This document shows, one piece after another, positions 1-11,872 of a DNA stretch of 64,000 nt; position 1 is the stretch's first letter; every line of letters begins with the position of its first letter. The stretch is taken from contig NC_066323.1 in NCBI RefSeq assembly GCF_022539315.1, positions 9,847,219 through 9,911,218 of the forward strand, in the 5' to 3' direction. Origin of the DNA: Serinus canaria. Its lineage: Eukaryota > Chordata > Aves > Passeriformes > Fringillidae. Below the pieces are notes generated by a model, which saw only the letters and a program-made list of their open reading frames with translations, was not told the DNA's origin and did not search any database. A program made the position numbers and the translations under genes.

Positions 1-1785
1 CCATGCCCTGGCATAGCTGCCTCTTCAACCACCTTGCCACCAAAGGTGGGTATCAATGCCCTCTGTCAGTGCCCTTTTGCATTGTCTTCCAGACTGATCA
101 TAAAAAAAAGTGGGGTAAAGCAGGGCTGAGTCCCAAACCTGTTTGGAATTTGTTGTTTGGTGATGAGTCCTCACTGACAACAACATTTTGAGATCTATCA
201 GTTATCCAGTTCTCAATCTGTCTCACATATCCTCTGGTTCATACTATTCTGTGCTATTTTTTAAGCAGGATGTCATGGTTTTAGCTCAATCCCCTTGTAG
301 AAAATCTAAGTATAGCATATCTGCGTAGTTACTTTTATCAGGCAACTTTGTAATCTCCTCAAAGAACTAAATCAGGTTTGTTAAGTGCTATTTTCTCTAC
401 TACAACATTGAATCACATTCACAGAAGAGGGGAATGCTGAGAGGCTACTAAGTTTATAATTCTTAAACTTATTATTCTTATTCTATTTTTATGTATTCTT
501 TTGCTGTCCTCACCTTATCGGGAAGAATGATCTCATAATGTTGTTGTCTTGGATGTAGGACCTACCAGCAGAGGCCCTGAGCAGGATCACCAAGTCCCCT
601 GGCCCAGGTCACCCTCGGGGGTGGCAGTGGCTTGGTGAGCTCTGTGCACAGCAGTGGGTTTGTTTTGGGGAGCACAGCCCAGAGCAAATGGTTCTTGTGA
701 GGCACAGGCAAGGCTGTGGCTGCTGTTGCTGGGGTACATCTCTGCTGGCCATCTCGTGGGTTTGGGATGTACCACCAAACCAGGGGCTCTGCCCCTCCCT
801 GCTCCTTCTGCCCTCCTCCAGGCGGTCTGTCAGTACCATGTCTGCAGTGTGATAAAGATCTGGAGAGACAAAAAAAGAAGGGATGTTCTCAGGTGTTGGA
901 TGCTGTCTTTCCTCCTGAGAATGGCCATGCTCAGGTCCCGTGGGTCAGCCCAGCTTTAATGCATTAAAAAGCAAACTGAAACCTTTGGGTCTAAAGTCTC
1001 CCTGATGGAGTGAATGTCCCACAGGTTTCCAGCACTGCCCTAAGCCGACCCGCTTGGTGAATTTTCTGTGGTGAGGGTTGTAAAAGTTTGTCTCTCCTTC
1101 CCAGCTAGGAGGGTGAGCTGCAAGGAGGCAGTGGAAGATTGTGCAGCACCTGCAAGGACCTAGTCCCCTTCTGTGTGGGATGTGTTAGCAGCTGAAGAGC
1201 TGAGCTCCTGCTTTTCTTTATGTGCTCTCCTGACTCAGCCGATCTCTGTTACAAGCACAGCTGCACTCAAGAGAAGAATATGTTATAAAGAGAGTTCAAA
1301 CTGGCTCTTCTGCTGTGGTAAGTTTTCGGCTACCACCTCTGAAGCACATCCTTCCTTCCTGATGGCCACGTCAAATGGTTTTGCAAAGACACCGAGGCGA
1401 GGAGACCCAGATATGTGGTGTTTGATGGTCTCCTCTGCAGAAATGCTGAGTGTCCTCATCCCTTCCTGTCTTTGTGTGATTATTAACGATAAAGTAAGTC
1501 TGAGGGATGGGTAGATTTAATCAATTAGAAGAGAAACATCCCAGCCTATGCCTTCTGAACACCCCAGAATGTCACTGCCCTGGGGTGGTGGGGGACTGGG
1601 AGGCCAGGTTTTGTTTAACTTGAGCTTTAATTCTTGCCTAAGAGGATGGGAGCTCTCGCAATTTGTGTCACAGTAACCAAGATCTAAAAAATGTGCCATG
1701 TTTCCACTGCAATTTTCTCTCTCAGATGTGCCAGCTGCTCTTTTTTCACACTTTTGCTGCACATTTACGAGAGTGAGAAGGAATG
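1..1785. other. Unique non-coding stretch, no gene recognised
   Basis: The first 550 bases are AT-rich. Bases 590-840 are richer in G and C and open in several frames on both strands, but no translation resembles a protein I know. One splice-bounded open segment (1239-1317) is listed separately. I see no interspersed repeat, RNA gene or CpG island here. Confidence 0.7.
1239..1317 (+). other. Splice-bounded open segment (candidate exon, weak)
   Basis: A pyrimidine-rich tract (about 1208-1235) ends in CAG at 1236-1238, and a full GTAAGT donor follows at 1318. The 79 bases between are open in the frame starting at 1239 (26 codons plus one base; translation begins PISVTSTAALKRR). I do not recognise the peptide. 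Acceptor/donor pairs of this quality turn up by chance every few kilobases, so this is a position to test with RNA data and not a gene call. Confidence 0.12.
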
Positions 1786-1813
1786 CACACACACACACAC
1801 GCACATACACACA
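1786..1813. repeat. (CA)n microsatellite
   Basis: An uninterrupted CA run fills 1786-1800 and continues with two interruptions to about 1813. The cysteine- and valine-rich minus-strand frames over it are translations of the repeat. Confidence 0.9.
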
Positions 1814-2801
1814 GCTGCAGCCGTGAGACCAGCCTGGCCTTAGCCCACACAGTGCTGTTGAGCCCAGAGATGTATTTAGCTAGAGCAGAAGAAAGAGAAA
1901 AAAAAAATTTGAAAGAAAAAAGGGTTGGTGTAACTATGTCTGGATTCCCAAACACCTGCATCAGGGTTTCCTGACATTTCTGCAGACATTTGCATCAGAG
2001 ATACAGCTGCCACAGTGCTCACACAAGACCTTAACCTTCATTTGATCGTGGCTCGATTCTCCTTTCATTTTCTCTTACTTAAAACAGAGCTGAAATCTCA
2101 TTGCACCCAGAGCTGCAATGGTCAGAGTCCACGCTTGTGAAAAGTATCCAAATCTATTACACCAGTTTAACATCATTTAGTCAAAGGGCTGCAGGAGGCT
2201 GTATGTGCTCTGTCAGCTTCGGTTAATTCCAATACATGAAGAACAAGCTTAAACCACTATCTGTAATGGATTTTAAATAAGACTGAAAATTTGTGTGCAA
2301 AGAAAGCCTAATTTGATGGTGTTGTAGCTTCAGGAAGGGCAGACCTTTCTTGCTGTTTTAAGGGAAGAAACAAGAGTTAATTTGTGCTATTTTCATTCCC
2401 TCTGCACTATTGCTTTCTAGATTAACACATTAGCTTATCAGATGCTGAGAACTTAAGTAAAATAACAGAGCCAAATTCCCACCTGCTGAATACACTTAAA
2501 CAGGCTTTTCTCTGAGGTGTTTAGAGTCTTCTACTGACTTTTCTGGGGCATGACAACACTCACCACTGTGGTCCCTTACTGAAGACTGCCCAGGTATATC
2601 ACAGCTGCCTTAAACAAGAGGTGCAGAAATGAGAAATGTGTCAGGCAGCTCATTCATTCATCTTTCTCAGCTTAAGAAAAAGAGAATGGGGACTGCAACT
2701 TGGTGTTTCTACATGGTTTCACTCTCTGGTTTTCATGAGGTAGCAAAAAAGCTGAAGATTCTTTTGAGGAAGTCAAGCAAAAAATTTCAAGGAGATTTCT
2801 T
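1814..2801. other. Unique non-coding stretch
   Basis: AT-leaning unique sequence. A short segment around 2390-2480 is rich in TTAG/TTAA/ATTA words, as in many vertebrate conserved non-coding elements. No gene, repeat family or RNA is recognised. Confidence 0.6.
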
Positions 2802-2856
2802 AAAAAAAATAAAACAACAGCAACAACAACAACAACAAAACCCACAAAAAAAAACC
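2802..2856. repeat. A-rich tract with (CAA)n
   Basis: An A run (2802-2809) is followed by about seven CAA/CAG units (2813-2838) and another A run near 2847-2855. It accounts for the polyglutamine-like plus-strand frame here. It could be the decayed tail of an old retroposon, but I see no recognisable element body beside it. Confidence 0.85.
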
Positions 2857-4822
2857 CAACCCAGAGCAAAACAGAACAGCAACAGCTGAAATGTTTCTCT
2901 TTTTCTTGGAGATTCTGTAAAACCCCTTGCTTAACTAAGCCTAGATTTGGAACCTACACCAGCCTGAGAGCTTTCTTTCATTAAAACCTCATGCACAATT
3001 CAACTTAGAAAAAATACAATAACAACAAACACAAGCTTCAGAAAAAAAAAGAGATGACATCTGTTCTTTAGGCAAGACTCCTTTGTCCTGAATTCTAGAG
3101 AGCTAGTTATTTAAGGAGAGAATTATGTGAACAACTAAGATTAAACAGAAGCAGCAACACACCCTGATGCAAGCTTGAGGGTGTTGAAATTGCTCTGCTC
3201 TTCTCCCCAAAGACATTTCAGATCCCATTTCTTGAACACTGTTTATGTCGAAAGCACTCACATTCTGATTTCCTCTACAGCCAGTTCACTGCTCTCTGCA
3301 GTCTCTAAAAGCATCATCAAGCGTTTCCTCATTAGATAATATCATCACACACCCTAATGATTAGGCTCAATGAGTCACCTTCCTTTTTGGAGCCCTGTAT
3401 TCAATCCAAAATTGTGTATCCTCTCTCTCTCTCTCAGAGAACTCCCTCCACACAGAGATGTCTCAGGAGACCAGCCCAGCTGTAGCAACAAGTTCATTAG
3501 CCAACCTATTGTGGTGGATTCTGAAACCCCTCTGTGAGATGCCAGGGACAATCAGACCAGTGCCAGGGTCAGGGGTGCCGTGTGCTGGGGGCAGAGCAGG
3601 CACTTCAGAAATGGGAGCCCTTGCCTCAAAGAACTCTGACATCTGAAAAGCAAGAAGCCATCTAAGTGCTTTGTGAAAGGCTTTGGGGATCCAGAGGATG
3701 ACAAACAATCAGTGTGACTGTGGGCACTTGGGATGTGTAGAAAGGAGGGACTAAATATACCACTTCTATGGGGAAGGATAAGGGAAAAGAAGAAAATGCT
3801 GAATTGAGACAATGAAGAATGTTGTAAGCAATGAAGTAGAGGCTGGTAGAAGAGGAAAAGGGGTGGGTTCCTCCTGTTTGATTACAAAGGCCTTTTCCTG
3901 TCATCTTGCTTGCAGAACAGGTTTTATTATTTATCTCTTTTTTTTTTTTAATTTCAGGCAGCATTAGCAGCAATTATAAAAATAATGGCATCTCTATTGC
4001 CATGTACACTATTTACATTCCTGTGAAGCCTACAATCAGGGGCCAGGAAGAGGGCCCTTCTCCAGGGCCTGTGGCTAGGAGAGGGGACAGGCTGGGTAGG
4101 GCAGTGGCCCGTGGCCACCTGCACAAGCAGCCAGCTTGGTTGGGACAGCAGCCAGGAGGGAAAAGCCTGTCACTCTCACTAAAGTTTGCATCAAAGGGCT
4201 TTCCTGCCTCTCCCCATCAGCAGTAGTGAGTGGTTAACTCCTCAGGACTTTTGCTGGTTTAATTTATTTTTATTTTATAAACATTGCAAAAACTAGATAC
4301 TTCCCCTGGGACATGGCTGTTTGCACCCCCTTGCTCACAAGTATTTCTAGGGCTCCCCTCCTTTCTGAATGCCTTGTGTTTTTAACTGGATCTACACTCA
4401 GATTTACCCCTCCTGTGCAGGGTAGCTGTGTGCAGGCACATACAGCTGAAACTGAGGCAATCAAGTCCAAAACCTAAATCTAGAAGTGGCCGCCTCAGGT
4501 GCCATTTCACACCTCCAACATCCCAAAAGTAGGTGGAGAAATACCTTAATTCCCAGAGGGACACTTTCTGGAAGATGTTTTCTGAACATGTTAGACTTGC
4601 ACCAAACAAGCTGCTGCCTTTTAGGGAGGATGTTTGCGTGTTCCCTCTCACTCACCCAACCCACTGATAGGATGTGCCACCATGCAGGAACACATCCCCT
4701 CTGCCAAGCCACAGGGCATGACTCCCTGGTGTTCCTGGTGAGATGGTGACTCACTCCAGCCTCCTGGTTAAGGAGCTCACAAGCATGCCCTCCATATCTA
4801 ATGAGGTATATTTCTATTCTTC
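2857..4822. other. Unique non-coding stretch with a short (CT)n at 3419-3435
   Basis: Apart from the CT repeat the sequence is unique. A very strong acceptor-like site (T-run then AATTTCAG) ends at 3956. The frame behind it stays open to a stop at 4224-4226, immediately before a GTGAGT, and the peptide is compositionally mixed and unrecognised. No repeat family was identified. Confidence 0.6.
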
Positions 4823-4972
4823 TCTGCATAGAATCATTGAATGGTATGACCATTTAGATTGGAAAAACCTCCAGGATCATTAAGTCCAACAATCAGCCTA
4901 CTCAGCCAAGGCCACCACTGAGCCATGTCCCTAAGCACCACATCTACACATCTCTTAAAAACCTCCCGGGCC
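4823..4972 (-). mobile_element. CR1: CR1 LINE fragment, 5'-truncated
   Basis: The plus-strand text starts with the reverse complement of a CR1 3' end (CATAGAATCATTGAATGG at 4828). It then follows the CR1 3' untranslated consensus: a TCCAAC block, CCACCACTGAGCCATGTCCC and a CACATCTACACATCT block. Similarity is lost after about 4972. CR1 is the dominant LINE of birds and other reptiles and is nearly always 5'-truncated, as here. No reverse transcriptase sequence is present and the copy is immobile. Confidence 0.9.
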
Positions 4973-7900
4973 TATTCTGCATTAGGGACCCCCTCCCCAT
5001 TGTATGCCTGGTCCCTGGGGACCCTCCACCACCACAGGGGGTTTTACAGCAGAGGATGGAGGTGTGGGACCTGCAGCCCCACGGGACAAATACCTGCTCA
5101 CAAACCAACCCTCCTCTCCAGCCTGGGTGCTGCTGCACAGAGGGGTTGGAAAGGTGCCCATTTTGGGAGTCTGAGTGCTAGTCAGAGGGCTCTGTACCCT
5201 CTGTACCTGCTGCACCAGCCACGCAGACTGAGCTTTGTTGGAGGCTTACTATAACCATTGCCAGCTGGCTCTCAATGAGGACAGCAGCTTGCTCGTACCC
5301 CTCCTCTCTTTTTCCATCCCTTGGGCATCAAGTCTCTCTTAGGCTGCCTTCCTGATGCTGCTGAGGACTTGTGGTCCACCTGGCTCTGTGGACCCAGGAT
5401 ATTTCTCCCTGAGAAGGGAAGCTCTCTTTCTCTGCCCTCCTTTCTCAAGCATTGAGGTTTCATTGTTCTCATCATCAAAGAGGACCTCTCCAACACTGTC
5501 CCAGTAAGTCCCACCCAACAGAGGAGGTTTTGTGCCCTGCAAACCAGGGAGAGGCACAGCTGCTCTGTTTTCTGTCTGTTCTGCCTTGATAATTTTTTGC
5601 TCCCAATCATCCGCCTCCTCCTAGGTCTTTTCTCCAGAGGAGGTACTCTTGTCTCCCTGTCATTGTTTCATAGACACACGCTCAGAGATTTCCCAATGGT
5701 AGTATGTGGCAACAATGAATCCCCAGTGCACGGAAATGCACATGAAATTGTATTAGTCACACACAATTAGGCAACGCACAGTCACCATGCAATCTGGGGA
5801 AGCCTGGATGCAGATTATTGAGGTGCAGAGGTTTTTGATGAACCGTATTGTCACCCAAAAATGCTAATATATGAGAAACAAAGCATTTTCCCTGAAAGGG
5901 TTGTACTGAGCAAATTTTTCAATTTGAATTGTATTTTAAGGGTTGGAAATTGCCATTTTATCATTTCCGAAATGAAAAATTCATTTCATTTAAAATTACT
6001 TTTGATTTCACAATTTAAGCTAATGAGTTTTTTTTTTTTAACGTGGCTGAATACAAAACACTTCAAAGTTATCAAAATGAACCAGTGTTGATTGCTCCCG
6101 TAGAGCTTTTTTTCACATTTTCATTGTAAAAATGCTTATCATCACCTATATTTGCGTGCAGGGAAAAACATTTAAACACTGAAAACAGTTGCAGGACAGA
6201 GCAATCATGTGTTGCTCAGCTCTAACGCAACAGCAATTTCACCACCTCCTTGTTACATGGTTGTGATATGCAGTCTTGTCTTCTTGACATCTTCCAGAGG
6301 ATTCTTGCTTTCCGTAGGAGAGGTTCCCAGCTATGCAGTATTTACAAGCTGCAAATCCACACCAGACCTTTCAGGACACTTGCTAGCCCATGCAGAGATG
6401 GAGGAAATGGATGTGGTTTGATTTGCCCCAGCTGGGTGGGGTCTCAGTGGAGCTCAAATGGAATTGACAGAGCAAAGGGAGACCTTTGCGTGCTTTTCAG
6501 TCTCCAAGTGAGATTTCCAGCATTGTTTCCAGGCTGCAATCGGAGAATTACCCATCATTATAATTCCATTATAATAGCTGGAGGCATGTTCAGTAGCTCA
6601 GCATGTTTCCCAGAGGTGGAATGTTTGCACACCCGTAGGTGCTGCTGGCCAAGGTGTTCCCTGGGACACAGGAGCTCCCCCACAGGGGGCTGGGAATGCA
6701 GTCACACACCTTTGGATGGAGCATCCCAAAATTCCTGTGGGGCATCTTGCCGACCTACTTGGAGACCTCCCTTTGGAAAATAGAGCCAAAAAACTCACTC
6801 AAAAAACTCGGTATCACCCTGACCTGTGTCTCCTCTGTGTTTCCTTGGATTTTCCCCTCCATCTGCACCCCCTGCCCTTTGGACAAACCCATAGTGTCAC
6901 AGCCAGGCCACACTTGCAGGAGGGCCTGGGAGGTCCCTGGGCACTGCTAAGGTGTCCAGGACCATTAAACCACCTGGGTGCTGTTGGAATGGGGAGCAGC
7001 AACATTAATTAGAGAGCAGCAAAGGGGAATTGCTGGGATCATCCTCTTAGGTGCTGCTTGCTTATTTGAGCTTCAGCCAGTGAAGAGCACATGGCTTGAG
7101 CAGCCCCAGGGTTTTGCTGATGTGGTGTGCTGGAAGTTCTATAGAGTAAACCTTAATAAATTAATGTTTCTGCTTCTGAGTTACCACAGGATGAGGGGCT
7201 GTTGGGAGTGCCTGGCCTTTGTGTAAGTGGCCTGTGCAAGGCACAGTAAATTGTTCAGCTTGGGAACAGATGCCAGGGAATCTGCATCCCAGTCCTTTCC
7301 CTTCCTGAACAATCAGTTTTTCTCCTTTGCTGTACAGAAAATTTTATAACCTACCAAGAGACACTGTCTGATGCTGACCAGAATTCTCTTCAAAAAATCT
7401 TGCATAACACGGATGAAAACGAAATTGCAGTGTACTACAAACAAAGGTAATCCCAAATGCATCAAAAACCAGAAACACTGGGATTTCCCTAAGACAAGTC
7501 TCACATGTCCAGGCTTCACAGGAGTGAGATAACAGCTAGAAAAGAAGGCTGTGCTGCCTCAACAGCCATTGAGAACATGACAATAACCAATTTGTTTTGA
7601 ATTATCTTGCATTCAGTATTTTACAGTAGGAACAAAATAGGGCATAAGACAGGAAGTGCAGAGTAAAGGCCCACTAACCACAAGCTTTTCTCAACAGGAA
7701 TAAATAAATTTAAAATAAAACTAAATCAGCAGCATTAAACCCCAAAATATTTATGTTTAAATATTATATTTATGCTCCCTTTTGAAATACTCTCATTTCA
7801 AACTCAAGAGGCAGGGCTGCTCACATGCCCAGCTGGCAGCATCTGTCCTTACTGAAGCAAGAGTTGTATCAGTCCTCTGATTCCCATCTTACATAACCCA

Positions 7901-8199
7901 GAGCTCTGCCTGGACACACTGCAGCTGGACAGAGGGAAAAGAACCTGAGCTTTGCTGAAACACATTGTCACAGTGCTGCATTAGTGTTGGTTCACCATGG
8001 TGCTTCCAAAAGTCAATTTCAGTAAAGATGCACAAAGTGTTCAATCACATCCAGAGTTCTCTCCTCCAGCTGTAAAAATTAACAGGAGTTTGATTGCTTT
8101 GAAGTTACTTGTTCTTGGACTCATCCTTCCATGTGGGCTATCCCTTTTGGAAGGTCTGTGTGCCCCAGGTAACCTGAAAGGTAAAGTGCCTACATAGTG

Positions 8200-8204
<5 letters not shown>
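4973..8204. other. Unique non-coding stretch, no gene recognised
   Basis: Bases 5000-5650 are moderately GC-rich and pyrimidine-rich with overlapping chance frames on both strands. Bases 5860-6180 are AT-rich with a 10-base T run near 6031. Bases 6250-6950 hold a 177-codon plus-strand frame without recognisable domains. No repeat family, RNA gene or CpG island is seen. Confidence 0.6.

Positions 8205-8249
<45 letters not shown>
8205..8249. repeat. (AT)22 microsatellite
   Basis: A perfect alternating AT run of about 22 units. It is self-complementary and could extrude as a cruciform or vary in length between individuals. The tyrosine/isoleucine repeat peptide on the minus strand comes from this run and is not a protein. 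Confidence 0.95.
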
Positions 8250-8251
<2 letters not shown>

Positions 8252-9537
8252 CACACATGTACATATGCTCATGTCTGTGCTTATAAAGCACACAGATACT
8301 TGTTATGTGTACACATTTTGGAGACCCCAGCCATTCTACCTTGGCTCAGGGAACAAAGGTCTCCAAACAGGACCCAGCTCTCACTTGCACAAAGAATGTC
8401 TCCCCAAGGAGTCTCTCCCACCACTGCCATGCCCACAGATTGTACCCAAAGTTTCCCCAAACATTTTGGTTAGCAAAGATGGCCTGACCAGGAGGAAATG
8501 AAGCTCTTCCTTTTTTCTTTTATTCTTTTATGCAATCATGCATCTGTCTCTCTTGTCCGGTCACCACAGGGGAGAGGTGGTTGCTGGATCCTGCGGTTGC
8601 CTCCCACTGCCCTCTGAAGCAGCCATAGAGGACAGTGCTTAGACAGCAGGAGGAGCAGCAGGAATTCCAGTCCAGCCACAGTGTGGTCTCACAGCCTTCA
8701 GATGCAAGCTCCTCAGCAGTCCTTGAGAGCCCTTAATGTAGGTGCAGGTTTGTGAATGTGCCCTGTTACCATATTTGTAAGGGTCCCTTTTTGTCTTAGT
8801 GTAGCAGGAGTGCATAGCACTTTCTAGTGATCTGAATTTTGCTTGTTAAAAAAACCCAGCTTGTCATTGTGTAGAATCTGCATAAGATCATCCCACTTCA
8901 CTCTAGAGTTGGTTATAATTTAAATAGGAAAGCATTCGTCAGGAGTAAGGAGAAACATCTTTTCCTTACTCCCATTAGCTTCAAGAGCTCAAGGAAATCT
9001 TTCTCACAAAAGACGAGCAAGACTTGGGGCTTTCTCCTAATGCTGCCTTTGAAGTGCCATCTCTTTTTTTGTCTCATACACACATCCACAGCAGCACCTG
9101 TACTTGTTGGTGTATCCTCAATTAACTAATTTGTCCTGATAGGTGAAATTCAAGGCACCATGACTCACTTTCTGCCTCACCTCTCAGATACGTGTCTGCC
9201 ACAAGAACTTCCCAGGGCTTTCAGCCCTGCACAAGCAAATGCTGCTCAGCTCACGGAGCTCTTCAATCCCTCTCCTTTTCCAAGTGGAGAAAACTTTGCT
9301 CAGGAAAGGTTTGCACAAGGAGAGGTTTACATCTGAAGTTTTTTTCATTCTCTGAGAGGTTTTGATTCTCTCTAAATACGACACGGAAGCTCTGCACATT
9401 GCTATTCTATGGATAAACCCAACCTCCTGAAAAACTTGCTTCTCTATTGACCTTTTCAATCCATTGAGCTTTTATGTGATTTGGATGCTTTCTTAAGCTA
9501 AATATTTATATAGTAAACATTCAAAGTATGGATGATT
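8250..9537. other. Unique non-coding stretch
   Basis: No gene, repeat family or RNA recognised. The small frames on both strands are short and lack domain-like features. Confidence 0.6.
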
Positions 9538-9612
9538 GTTAGGATTGCAAGCTCTGTGGGACAGAGGCTGGTTCCCTGTTTTGCACCTTGCACAGCCATT
9601 GCCAACACAAGG
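9538..9612 (+). repeat. Ancient L3/CR1-like 3' relic
   Basis: The text ATTGCAAGCTCTGTGGGACA at 9544 and the following G/T-rich and CACCTTGCACAGCC words match, with many substitutions, the ending of ancient amniote L3/CR1-type LINE tails (of the kind ATTGTAAGCTCYTYGGGGCAG...TGCCTAGCACA). The match is by eye from memory of the consensus. A sensitive repeat search is needed to fix family and boundaries. Confidence 0.45.
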
Positions 9613-10929
9613 CACAGCTACAGCAACAGCATTCCTATGGCTTTGGAAGGCACAGACTGTGACTGGCTTTGTCAGGCACAATGGAGCTGTTATTAACAAT
9701 TGCTCTGAGAAAGGAGTTTCCAAATCCACCTTTCCTGTAACGTCTGAGGAGAATGGAGGGGGTGTTGAATTCTATCACGACAATATTAGAAAGAAGATGA
9801 GTCAAATATGCCACAGGGGTGTCCATCAAAGAGCAGAGATAAAAGTACTGAATTCCAACAGCAAATTGTGCCTGGCAGCCGATGAAATAATGCTGCTTGA
9901 AGGGAGTGAGGGGAAGTGTCAGGGCACCCCAGGTGTCAGAAGTGCCTCTGTGAGCTCCAGAAGAGTGAAGTTGTCTTTGCTGCGGCGCTGCAGACTTTCT
10001 GTCTGACGCTGAGTGAGTCACTGACATGTGGCTCACTGCAGGAGTGCAAGTGCCTGGCTGCTGTGGAAATCACTGCAGGTCAGGTGCTGAAAAAAATGTC
10101 AGGATCTCAGTGTCTTCTCTCCTATGACGTACAGATAATACTTCCTCTATTCCTTTGTATGGCAAGGTCTTTGAGGAATTAAGTCATTTATGTTCAAGAC
10201 TGAGCTTTGGGGACATTCTTCTCTGCTACTTTGGTACAGCAAGAACTGGGGAAGTCCAAAATTTGCTCTGCTGTTTGTGGAGAAGGAACAGTGTGTGGAC
10301 CTTACAGCCCCAGCACAATCTCTTCTTGCCCAGGCAGAGTGGGTAAAAGCCCACGGGGGTCCAGGTGATGCCCAGAGAAACATGACCTGGCACACCCAAT
10401 GGCCCTACCTCTGCTCTAGCACCAAGGCAAGGGAGCTCTGCTGTGCTCCACTTCATCAATGGGACTGCCAGGCTCCTGGTGGGGCAACGCTTGGGTTTCC
10501 CTGTTGCAGAATGATGGGCAGAACCACAGTGCCTGGGAAATCCTCCCCTGAGGGATCATCCTCATCTGCAGGGCACACACTGGGTGGCCCAGGGCTTGCC
10601 AGCCAGCCCTGGAGGAAGCTGCCTATGCCGTGAAATGAATTTTTTAACCAAGAAACAAAGTTTCCTTTCCTGTAACCCCAGACTTATGAGTCAGCATTTC
10701 ACACATCAATTATTTAAAACAAAAAGCAAGAAAAGCAATTTTAAGATTTTGTAGGATGGAGGGAAAGTGGAGATATAGCCCACACCCCTCCTAAGTTAAA
10801 TGCATTCCCTTTCACTGCTTTGCAGGTCCCCAAGAAATTTTCTTTATCTTTTCACAGTTTTCTGCGTGTAGCAGCTCCAGGCCTCCATTTATGTTTAACC
10901 TCAAGGTCAGTGCAAAGCAAACATCTTTT
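9613..10929. other. Unique non-coding stretch
   Basis: Contains a 156-codon plus-strand frame (to 10006) and overlapping shorter frames, none recognised. A moderately GC-rich part (10280-10640) is open in several frames on both strands, as expected from base composition. Confidence 0.6.
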
Positions 10930-11040
10930 ACTGTTAGGGAAACTACGCACAGAGAGCTGAAATAACTTGGCTATGCCTTTAATTCCCCATACCAGCTATG
11001 TCAGGATCCAAAAGCAGTGTGTGTGCATTCCCTCCTAGGA
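10930..11040 (-). repeat. MIR-like SINE relic
   Basis: AGGGAAACTACGCACAGAGA followed by GCTGAAATAACTTGGC matches the reverse complement of the MIR core (GGGAAACTGAGGCACAGAGAGGTTAAATAACTTGCC). The part after 10985 is much more eroded. MIR copies are relics shared across amniotes and are sparse in birds. The family call is by eye. Confidence 0.55.
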
Positions 11041-11788
11041 GACACAGGAATTCATGTAAGGACTCCTGTCCTGTTTGTGCAAGGTAACTGAAGGCTTTCA
11101 TTTATGCACCCTTGGTAATGAGTGCACACCTCTGGACTGTAAATGAAAATTGCTTTGAGTCACAAGGAAAATCCATGCAACCCTCAACCTGCATGTCTAA
11201 CTGCTGAACGTGGAGCCAGGGAGGCTCACAGGGCCTTCCTTAAGTGGCAGAGGGATCCTTTGCTGCCTAATGTCTTTTCCAGCTTCCAAGAGCTGTTTGG
11301 CTGTGGTGATGATGTTGTGAGGTGGTGACAAAGGATGCAGGAAGTTCTTATGAGGAGGACGCCGTGATGAGGAAGCAAACAAGATGAGCTGTTAATGAAA
11401 GACAAAAAGCACTGAAATCCCTCAGAATATGTGGGGATTTTTCTGGTGAGTAATACCAACATTTTAGGAACAGAAAAATGAGTCACTCATACTCCACATG
11501 AACTCCTCTCATCCTGCCATGATTCAAGAACAAGTGCAGTCCCATGGAGTCTCTCACCATGGGATAGAGTAAGTGACCTCTCCTGTAGGGATGACAAGGT
11601 TTCAGCATTTGCCCCAGTCCCCTCTGTCCTGAGACACCTGCAGGTGGGAAGAGTCATGTGAAACACCTTTGGGCTCTGTCCAGTGAGAAGAGCAGCTCCC
11701 CTGCTCTCTCCCCACCCAGCTGGCAGCAATCTGCACCAAAAACTACATAAGGGATTATGTTACAAACATCTTTCCTCTTTCCCTCCAG

Positions 11789-11872
11789 CCCTCAGTTGTA
11801 CGGGCGGTGCTGGCTGCTGTGGATGTGAAAACTCCCTGCCCCATCTTGTTTGGAGTGATGCAGCTGGCTGAA
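11789..11872 (+). other. Splice-bounded open segment, 28 codons, phase 0
   Basis: The acceptor has a long pyrimidine tract (TTTCCTCTTTCCCTCCAG ending at 11788) and the donor is GTAAGT at 11873. The 84 bases between form exactly 28 codons, open in the first frame (starts PSVVRAVLAAVDVK, ends FGVMQLAE). The second frame is closed by a TGA and the third only by its last codon. The peptide is unrecognised. It could be a coding exon, a non-coding exon or chance. Confidence 0.2.

Noticed and set aside
271..330. TGTCATGGTTTTAGCTC, similar to the start of some bird endogenous retrovirus LTRs
   Set aside because: Agreement is lost after about 15 bases and there is no matching LTR end, primer-binding site or second LTR.
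3957..4226. Open segment behind a very strong acceptor-like site
   Set aside because: The frame ends in a stop just before the GTGAGT, and the composition changes abruptly from AT-rich to GC-rich without a recognisable peptide.
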